5,343 nucleotides of DNA from Clostridiales bacterium (GTDB lineage: Bacteria > Bacillota > Clostridia > Lachnospirales > CAG-274), in assembly GCA_021202835.1 (NCBI GenBank), contig JAJQCI010000334.1:1-5343 (forward strand), given 5' to 3'. Both the position numbers and the translations under genes were made by a program. This document shows positions 1 to 5,343 of the stretch, piece by piece (within the stretch, counting starts at the first letter, position 1; each line of letters starts with the position of its first letter). A model generated the notes under the pieces. That model worked only from the letters and a program-made list of their open reading frames with translations, ran no database searches and was not told the DNA's origin.

Positions 1-269
1 ATATAATACCCCAGCTTTATAATTAATTTCAGAGTTTCCATTGCGGTATTTCTGTCATATTCTTTTTCACTCTCCGGCAGTTCGCCGTAGGGAACAAGCA
101 GTGGCGTCTTTTTGTTTTCTTCGTCCTTTTTCTCTCCGTATGTCCATCCTTCCGAAATTCTTCCCGAAGCCCAAACATCGTGTACATTTTCAGCTATCAG
201 TTCCGTAATCGACAACAGTTCTTCAGGCAGAACCACATCCTTTGTATCAACAGGTTTTGGTTCATACAT
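1..269 (-). CDS. RyR (ryanodine receptor repeat) domain protein, N-terminal part, runs off the window
   Basis: The first 89 codons are present; the 3' end lies beyond base 1. The translation opens MYEPKPVDT and follows the RyR repeat (PF02026 type) almost from end to end: P4/P6/D8, a helix with AENVHDVW (27-34), R37, EGWTYG (40-45), LVPYGELP (58-65), the EKEYDR box (68-73) and a closing LGYY (86-89). In metazoan ryanodine receptors this repeat is a structural element of the channel; in bacteria it occurs alone or in nucleotide-centred signalling and conflict proteins, where ligand binding has been proposed but its function is poorly known. The ATG at 269 is supported by AGGAGG nine bases upstream, and it starts one base after the stop of the preceding giant gene, so the two are very probably translationally coupled. 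The repeat is much closer to the canonical consensus than the RyR-like segment inside the neighbour. Whether further domains follow cannot be seen. Confidence 0.88.
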   Translation of the reverse strand, partial: MYEPKPVDTKDVVLPEELLSITELIAENVHDVWASGRISEGWTYGEKKDEENKKTPLLVPYGELPESEKEYDRNTAMETLKLIIKLGYY

Positions 270-270
270 A

Positions 271-3200
271 TTAAACTTCCTCCTCTTCATAAGATCCTTC
301 CATTATTTTAAGCAGTGTATTTCCTATATTCTTGATTTCGTCCTGTTTGTAAACAGTAATTACATCTATCATATTACCACGGTTTCTCTGCATATCATTT
401 ACGGGGGCACTGTCTTGAGATTCCTTCTCCTGCGTATCGGCAATCAAAACAGCTTTGGCGTTGATTCCGAATTTTCTCATTAAAGTAGAAAGCTTAAAAT
501 AGAAATTCTGTTCGAGATAAGAACGGGCCTTACATTCTATAAAAAGAGAACTGAAGCCCTTTGTTATAATACAGTCAAACTCGCTTTTTACATCCGTTTC
601 CTCCCAGTTTATTTCATGACTGCACATAACATCGTCAAATTTTCCCGATTCCCTTACCTTATGATATATATAAATCTCTAAAATTTTGCCTGCTGTTGTA
701 AGAAGCTCTTTAATTTTTCTGCTTGCATATGTAAAGCTTACAGCTCCGTCAGGAGAGACGGTAAGATTTATGACATAATTCATATCCCTGAAAAAATTCA
801 TAAGCTCCATATAATCCTTTTTTCTGTCGACGCCGAACTTTATCCCCGAGGCCATCAAATTGTCAAATACAACATTAACCTCATGGCTTTTGGTATTTAA
901 ATTTAAAGATATGTCGTCGTGGTTCATCAAAACATATACCTTTGAAAACAGTCTGTCAAACTCCGAGCCGTAACCGTATATATCTTTTATATTAATCTCG
1001 CATAAATCCGTAGTATAGTCGTCAATACGGCTTTCGCTCCCGATCATTTCCGTTTTCTTCAAAAAGCCTATAATCTTTGCGGCGCCCCTGCTGCAGGAGA
1101 CAGGCAGTATACAGTGATAATTTTCCTCCGTATTTTTCGCCTTCTGCTTCTTTTTAAACGAGGCTATAACGTCATTAGACGCCGAATATTTGCCCAATAT
1201 CTCACACAGCGCCTTCCAAACGCTGCTTTTTTGCTGATACTTTTCAAAAAGCTTGTTATAATCCCTGAAAAATTCGGGGTTATTGCTGCTGTCGCTTAAT
1301 GAACAGTGAAACGCCGTCATATCCGCTACTGTGATAAAAGAATTTCTTCTTATATATCTAAGCATATCACAGCCGTTTATATCTTCAAAGCGCATGGTTT
1401 CCGAAACAAACTTATAGCTTGAAAACTTCTTATAAACTCCGCCTATTCTCATCATTGAGGAGAGATTCGTTTTATTTTTTTCAACGGCGAAAAACCTTTT
1501 TCCTTCGCTGCGTTTTTTTAGATATTCCTCTATTTCGGACGGAGCCTCTTCAGCCTCGTTTAACATAATAAGCTTAACCGCCCGAACCCTTCCTTCTCCT
1601 GTTTCCTTAAGGCTGTTTATAAAGCTTTCGTTGACGAATTTTGCATTTTCTTTTGTATATGCCAAAGCAAAGTCCACAGCGGCTCTGAATTTCTTCTTTT
1701 TCATATATGAAATTACTCCGGGCAGAGAATTCAGAAGATTTTTGATATCCTGCTTTTCCTCAATCAGATATAAATATATAATCCTCTCAGGGTTTATAAG
1801 AGTTGCCGCAGCAGCGTTTCCGAAGGAAACATCAGCCAAGGTCTCGCTTTTTTCACCGCACATATAGGGCACAGCAATATATGCTTCTTCTGTATAAGTA
1901 AGAATAAAGGGAATCCAATCGATAATTTTAACATCGTCGTCTTTCCAGTTTCGATATTCCGTACAAGCCAAAACAGGGTAAAAAACAGAATCAAAGGCCT
2001 TGACCTGCTCAACAGCGGCTTTTTTATTTTCCTGCGGCAGTGAGTCTAAGCTGTTCAAAAAAGACTCCTTCAGGCCCCTATATAAATAGACCTTTTCTTT
2101 TGCATTACCCGTCGAATTGCGTTCGTTCCTTTCGACGATATCCTTCATGCAGGTAAACCACTCCTGAAAAGCAACAACGGCCTTTCTATGGCCCTCTATT
2201 AAGGCACGGATACCCCTGATAATGTTTCCGTTTAACAGGTTCTGCCTTCCGACAGTCTCTGCTCTGCGTTTATACATACGGTGAAGCTCAACCGACATTC
2301 TGTCAAGGTCGTCCAGCTGATTAAGCTCGGCCTCCGACCCATTGTCCCACTTGGCATAATTGTTAATCTTAAAGTTCGAAGCCAGCATTTGGTCCGGCCT
2401 GCTTTTTAAGATACAAACATGCTTTTTATGCCTTTCGTCTCTCGTGACCCCACCGGCACATTCTTCTATGTTCTTTATTCTTCGCCACCCTTTGCAAAGC
2501 TTTTCAGTGACCCACCTGCGGTGTTCGACCCAAATCAGTTCGTTTTTTAGGCTGCGGCTTTTTTTATTCCTTATATTTTTAAGATACAAACGAGCCCCTT
2601 CGCTAAAACCGACTTCATCTAAATCTATACCCATACTGTAAAGCTTATATTTTATCGAAAGAACACTTGAAACGCTTGAATCGTGATTATAAGCTTTTTT
2701 AAAAGCCTTTTTTACGGGTTTATAATCTATATTAATATTTTTTTCCCAAATAATATGTGTGTTAAAAGCCATTCTCTCTATTTCGGAGTGCAGAGGGGAT
2801 TTTTTTATATCTGCATTCACATACAGAGGATAAAGCGGCGAAGTTTGTTTTTCTGCGCTTTCTCCATTTTCACAGACATAGCTTATAACAAAGTCTTCTC
2901 CCAAGCTTAACCCGGCATATTTACAGGCTTTTGCCGAAGCATAGTTCACAGAATCGTTTCCCAGCGCAATAAAAATATAATTGGGGCGCTTACTTTTACA
3001 ATGCTCATAAATTGTTTCCGGTGAAACATTATAGCCTGAAGCTCTGTTCCAGCGAATAAGCTCATCTGTTTCAAATGTAATGTTTCCATATGTGTCACCG
3101 CTTTTGCCTAACGAACCGTCTATATTAAAAAAATCGGCCAGCTCCGGTCTTTCCGATAAATAAATATCCTTATCCGTCAAATCATCCGATACAATAGTTA

Positions 3201-4482
3201 TGTTTAATATTTTGCCGGGAATCTGACCGGCCTGAAGACAGGAGTCTGAAAATTTTTGACCGTAATTTCCGAAGCCGAACAATAACACATTTATTTTGTC
3301 TGCATTGTCTTTAACACACTGATATAAGGGATATTCATACAAATGATACTGCATTGACAAAAATGAGTTTTTTTCTTTGTTTACATCCAGTGATTTTTCA
3401 ATATCCGTTAATATCCATTTTTCACCTGGGCGCCCTTTAACGGCAATGTCGGAGGGCAGGGCATAAAACAAAGCCGTTTCCAAATCTTCAAGAAGCTCTT
3501 CACAGTTTTCATATCTGTACGTTCTTTCACATAAGCATTTTTGAAGAATTACTGTCAAAATGTTTCTCAGTCTTGGGTGGGAGTTTGCCTCCGAGGCCTT
3601 TATAAGCTCAGAATCATCAACCATTTCCCTAAGCCTGTCATAAAATTCGCTCTTATAGTGATAGCCGTTTGCTTTTGTTTCGTCAGAAACAACTACGGCA
3701 CTGAAAAGAGATGCCCCGATTGAATATATGTCTGTTTGGCAGTTTGCCGGCTCATATCCCGTTTCGGGTTCACAATATCCTTCTGTTTTTACTACGCTTT
3801 CATCGGCCTTATAAACAGAACAAACCGAATTTATATCAAACAGAGACAGTGTTTGAGTTAGTGATTTGTTTCCCCGTTTAACAAAGCCGAAATTTGAGGG
3901 GTTTATGTCTCTGTGAATCATGCCTGCTTTATGCAGAGAGCATATACAGCCTGTAAGTGTTTCAACTGCGGTTAATACGGTTACAAGCTTGCTTTCGGGA
4001 GTCTCACCCGGGTGTTTATGGATATCATCACATATTTTATCAAAGGTTTCCAATTTGGGCTCCGGCATCCAAATATATGTTGTGCCTATTATATTTCCCT
4101 CATCATCGCAGCCGTGATAAATTTCAAATGTGGGAATAAACGTGGCCAAATCATGATATTCACTGTTTTTCTTGATATTTAATAATTCTCTGTAGGGGGC
4201 TGTATATTCCTTTTCGGCTTTTAAAAACCTCTCATAGGCTTCTTTAAACTCGGGCATATGAACCAGCTGACCTTCTTTATTTCGCTTTAAACCGTATGCG
4301 TCACCCGGATAAAATTCCTTTAAAATACCTCTGCCGCTGTTTTCGTGATAGGCTTCATAACATACGGAAGAACCTCCTTCCTTATTCACCCTGCCGATGA
4401 TGGAAAAGGTTCTTTTAAATGTATTATTGTCGCTTTCTTCGCAAAGCAGAACGGATTTTTTTAAATAATCACGGGTTTTCAT
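271..4482 (-). CDS. Giant multidomain protein: Ser/Thr kinase - TrkA-N-like Rossmann - RyR - unknown region - Card1/DUF1887-like nuclease
   Basis: 1403 residues, no signal peptide and no obvious membrane segment, so probably cytoplasmic. Kinase (about 24-340): glycine loop GGSSVCYEAY (36-45), ATP lysine K55 in ILKEFYP, catalytic HRDINPSN (190-197; D192, N197), metal-binding D216 in FDIN (DFG replaced by DIN), GYCEPE (235-240), TDIYSIG (250-256), and R323 in TYRY. Rossmann fold (about 395-540): NVLLFGFGNYG (398-408) and NYIFIALGND (501-510). RyR-like domain (about 640-745): WVEHRRW (651-657), GW (665-666), H688 and a closing helix. Residues about 750-1255 are unassigned. Nuclease (about 1258-1385): AGKILE (1264-1269), EFD (1301-1303), FIECKAR (1314-1320), KFG (1337-1339) and KAVLIAD, the PD-(D/E)XK pattern of Card1/Can2-like proteins. 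The ATG has AGGAGG eight bases upstream and overlaps the phosphatase stop. Domain calls are seen in sequence; the role as a phospho-regulated nuclease is inferred. An alternative is a signalling protein whose nuclease fold only binds nucleic acid. Confidence 0.9.
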   Translation of the reverse strand: MKTRDYLKKSVLLCEESDNNTFKRTFSIIGRVNKEGGSSVCYEAYHENSGRGILKEFYPGDAYGLKRNKEGQLVHMPEFKEAYERFLKAEKEYTAPYRELLNIKKNSEYHDLATFIPTFEIYHGCDDEGNIIGTTYIWMPEPKLETFDKICDDIHKHPGETPESKLVTVLTAVETLTGCICSLHKAGMIHRDINPSNFGFVKRGNKSLTQTLSLFDINSVCSVYKADESVVKTEGYCEPETGYEPANCQTDIYSIGASLFSAVVVSDETKANGYHYKSEFYDRLREMVDDSELIKASEANSHPRLRNILTVILQKCLCERTYRYENCEELLEDLETALFYALPSDIAVKGRPGEKWILTDIEKSLDVNKEKNSFLSMQYHLYEYPLYQCVKDNADKINVLLFGFGNYGQKFSDSCLQAGQIPGKILNITIVSDDLTDKDIYLSERPELADFFNIDGSLGKSGDTYGNITFETDELIRWNRASGYNVSPETIYEHCKSKRPNYIFIALGNDSVNYASAKACKYAGLSLGEDFVISYVCENGESAEKQTSPLYPLYVNADIKKSPLHSEIERMAFNTHIIWEKNINIDYKPVKKAFKKAYNHDSSVSSVLSIKYKLYSMGIDLDEVGFSEGARLYLKNIRNKKSRSLKNELIWVEHRRWVTEKLCKGWRRIKNIEECAGGVTRDERHKKHVCILKSRPDQMLASNFKINNYAKWDNGSEAELNQLDDLDRMSVELHRMYKRRAETVGRQNLLNGNIIRGIRALIEGHRKAVVAFQEWFTCMKDIVERNERNSTGNAKEKVYLYRGLKESFLNSLDSLPQENKKAAVEQVKAFDSVFYPVLACTEYRNWKDDDVKIIDWIPFILTYTEEAYIAVPYMCGEKSETLADVSFGNAAAATLINPERIIYLYLIEEKQDIKNLLNSLPGVISYMKKKKFRAAVDFALAYTKENAKFVNESFINSLKETGEGRVRAVKLIMLNEAEEAPSEIEEYLKKRSEGKRFFAVEKNKTNLSSMMRIGGVYKKFSSYKFVSETMRFEDINGCDMLRYIRRNSFITVADMTAFHCSLSDSSNNPEFFRDYNKLFEKYQQKSSVWKALCEILGKYSASNDVIASFKKKQKAKNTEENYHCILPVSCSRGAAKIIGFLKKTEMIGSESRIDDYTTDLCEINIKDIYGYGSEFDRLFSKVYVLMNHDDISLNLNTKSHEVNVVFDNLMASGIKFGVDRKKDYMELMNFFRDMNYVINLTVSPDGAVSFTYASRKIKELLTTAGKILEIYIYHKVRESGKFDDVMCSHEINWEETDVKSEFDCIITKGFSSLFIECKARSYLEQNFYFKLSTLMRKFGINAKAVLIADTQEKESQDSAPVNDMQRNRGNMIDVITVYKQDEIKNIGNTLLKIMEGSYEEEEV
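279..284 (-). promoter_or_regulatory. Shine-Dalgarno site for the RyR gene, inside the giant gene's last codons
   Basis: AGGAGG on the minus strand lies nine bases before the ATG at 269. It is made by the Glu codons that end the giant protein (residues 1400-1402 of a terminal EEEEV), so ribosome recruitment for the RyR gene happens inside the upstream coding region. The junction reads TAATATG, with only one base between stop and start. This fixes the RyR start codon and points to coupled translation. Confidence 0.85.
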
Positions 4483-5195
4483 GCTGATTTCCTCCTTTTT
4501 TTCCGTCTCATATCCAAGGATATAAAGCTGTAGTCATCAAAGCTGTTTTGTTTGATAAGAAATTTTCCCAATTTGTCATATTCATTGTTTATTATAAAGC
4601 CGGCAGCCTCCGTCTTGAGCCTGTTATTCTTTTCAAACATATGTTTCCACGCACCGTCGGAACAAATCACAACAGAGTCAATCATTGCGGCGTCATATAT
4701 TTTTAGTGAAATCATTTCGGCGGCGTTTTCGGTCGTTGTAACACAGCAGCCCGAAGTGCTGTCTGAGGGCGGACAGACAACACGGCATTTCCCCCCTCCT
4801 GCGGCCATAATCATACAGTCGCCCAAACTGAAACACAAAATTTTATTTCTCCTTCTGTCAACAAGAACGCTTGCAGCCGCAGCGGAATATTCCTTTACGT
4901 CCTCGCCCCCTTCCGCAGCCTGCTCCTTAAGCTCATAAAGAACGTGAGCCGCTATAAGCCGGGCAGCCTGTTCATTTTCAAATTCGAAAAAATGCTGCCC
5001 TGCCTTTAAAAATAAATCCGTTATTGCCACGGCGGCTGTTTCGGCCCCTTTTTTTGCTTCCTTACAGGCAGAAACCCCGTCTGCCAAACATAAGGCATAA
5101 AAATCTTTATTGCAGCCGAAAAAAACAAAGTCTTGATTTTCTTCCTTTCTGCCTGTATGATAGCTGCCTTTTCGGCTTAATTTTTTTACCTCCAT
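4479..5195 (-). CDS. PP2C-family Ser/Thr protein phosphatase
   Basis: 238 residues, the usual size of a stand-alone bacterial PP2C (PPM) domain. The signature motifs appear in order: KEENQD (17-22), LADGVS (37-42) with D39-G40 at the two-metal centre, a helix starting KKGAETAA (48-55), SLGDC (123-127), CSDGAW (178-183) with D180, and DDYSFIS (220-226) with D221. Since all core metal ligands are present, it is predicted to be an active, Mg/Mn-dependent phosphatase that removes phosphate from Ser/Thr. Small serine-rich and GCC-containing stretches near 143-151 are family-variable. The C-terminus is very basic (RRKKRRK, 230-236). ATG at 5195 is chosen because AAGGAG lies six bases upstream and the PP2C fold starts almost at once (SYHTGRKEENQD). 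It ends in an ATGA overlap with the kinase-nuclease gene, the classic arrangement of a kinase and its opposing phosphatase; its likely substrate is that kinase or the kinase's targets. Confidence 0.93.
   Translation of the reverse strand: MEVKKLSRKGSYHTGRKEENQDFVFFGCNKDFYALCLADGVSACKEAKKGAETAAVAITDLFLKAGQHFFEFENEQAARLIAAHVLYELKEQAAEGGEDVKEYSAAAASVLVDRRRNKILCFSLGDCMIMAAGGGKCRVVCPPSDSTSGCCVTTTENAAEMISLKIYDAAMIDSVVICSDGAWKHMFEKNNRLKTEAAGFIINNEYDKLGKFLIKQNSFDDYSFISLDMRRKKRRKSA
4491..4496 (-). promoter_or_regulatory. Shine-Dalgarno site for the giant gene, inside the phosphatase's last codons
   Basis: AGGAGG lies eight bases before the ATG at 4482. It encodes R234-R235 of the phosphatase's basic tail, so the RRKKRRK tail may partly reflect selection for the ribosome site. 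The start and the phosphatase stop share the bases ATGA, typical of translational coupling, which would tie kinase-nuclease synthesis to prior phosphatase synthesis. Confidence 0.87.
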
Positions 5196-5201
5196 AAAAT
5201 A

Positions 5202-5207
5202 CTCCTT
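5202..5207 (-). promoter_or_regulatory. Shine-Dalgarno site for the phosphatase gene
   Basis: AAGGAG sits six bases before the ATG at 5195, within the 27-base spacer after the upstream gene's stop. The spacer is otherwise A-rich. I see neither a convincing -35/-10 pair nor a hairpin in it, which favours read-through transcription from a promoter outside the window. Confidence 0.8.
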
Positions 5208-5222
5208 TTCTTTTTTAATTAC

Positions 5223-5343
5223 TCACAAATATAAATATGCATATGCCGAAAAAACAACAAGCACATCAAAAAGATTTCTTCCGCTCAGGGGCTGATAAAA
5301 AGCATTTTCAAGCCTGGGCTTTATGTCCTTTTTAAAATTATTA
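5223..5343 (-). CDS. C-terminal tail of an unidentified upstream gene
   Basis: An open frame enters from the right edge and gives 39 complete residues before TGA at 5223-5225. The visible tail reads NNFKKDIKPRLENAFYQPL followed by a GRNLFDV segment and ends in a hydrophobic, aromatic run (LVVFSAYAYLYL). It uses the same strand and similar codons as the following genes and stops 27 bases before the phosphatase ATG, so it is probably the preceding gene of the same operon. The last 16 or so residues could be a buried strand/helix or a short membrane anchor, but the aspartate within them and the shortness of the piece prevent a decision. I do not recognise the family. Only the absence of stops over 39 codons and the operon spacing support its being coding. 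Confidence 0.62.
   Translation of the reverse strand, partial: NNFKKDIKPRLENAFYQPLSGRNLFDVLVVFSAYAYLYL

Noticed and set aside
112..483. Plus-strand open frame of 123 codons across the giant gene/RyR gene junction
   Set aside because: It is antisense to two well-supported coding ends, has a low-complexity Ser/Phe-rich translation and no recognisable domain.
1794..2012. Same-strand 72-codon frame inside the giant gene
   Set aside because: It is out of frame with the continuous 1403-codon gene, and the giant frame reads through this region without a break, so it does not indicate a frameshift or an internal gene.
3820..3915. Pseudokinase, based on DIN instead of DFG and Asn in place of the HRD-loop lysine
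   Set aside because: The ATP lysine K55, catalytic D192, N197 and metal-binding D216 are all kept, so loss of activity cannot be claimed from sequence.
4552..4938. Plus-strand open frame of 128 codons inside the phosphatase gene
   Set aside because: It lies antisense to the conserved PP2C motifs (SLGDC, CSDG), has no good ribosome site and resembles no family; it is a shadow of the real frame.
5196..5222. Promoter in the spacer before the phosphatase gene
   Set aside because: Only 27 AT-rich bases are available, without a recognisable -35/-10 pair; the gene is better explained as part of a longer transcript.
1..5343. CRISPR array, cas genes, terminators, tRNA or insertion sequence ends
   Set aside because: I found no spaced direct repeats, no hairpin followed by a T-run at gene ends, no tRNA-like sequence and no transposase reading frame; the window is almost entirely coding on one strand.

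Overview
The window lies inside one minus-strand gene cluster, read here from right (5343) to left (1). Four consecutive reading frames are packed almost without gaps: the tail of an unidentified gene (5223-5343), a PP2C-type protein phosphatase (4479-5195), a very large multidomain protein of 1403 residues (271-4482), and the beginning of a gene for a ryanodine-receptor-type (RyR) repeat protein (1-269). The spacings are 27 nt, a 4-nt ATGA overlap, and 1 nt. Each complete or starting gene has a strong AGGAG-type Shine-Dalgarno sequence. I see no internal promoter, terminator, RNA gene, CRISPR array, insertion sequence or repeat. No stretch above 300 bases lacks a gene.

AT-rich third positions, strong purine-rich ribosome sites and a kinase N-terminus of the GGSSVCYEAY...LKEFYP type suggest a Clostridia-like Firmicute, possibly a gut or rumen organism. 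This is an impression from composition and motif style, not a proven assignment.

The centrepiece is the 1403-residue protein. Reading its sequence gives, in order: a Ser/Thr protein kinase (about 24-340), a Rossmann fold with a GxGxxG loop resembling TrkA-N (about 395-540), a divergent RyR domain (about 640-745), about 500 residues I cannot assign (about 750-1255), and a C-terminal PD-(D/E)XK nuclease resembling the effector domain of Card1/Can2-type (DUF1887-like) CRISPR ancillary nucleases (about 1258-1385). Phosphorylation, possible nucleotide or ligand sensing and a nucleic-acid-cutting effector would thus sit in one polypeptide.

A testable model is a conflict or stress-response system. 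The kinase and the co-translated PP2C would set the phosphorylation state, the Rossmann/RyR module (and perhaps the separate RyR protein) would sense a small molecule or modified nucleotide, and the nuclease would be the output. The domains and operon layout are read from sequence; the immune role and wiring are inference.
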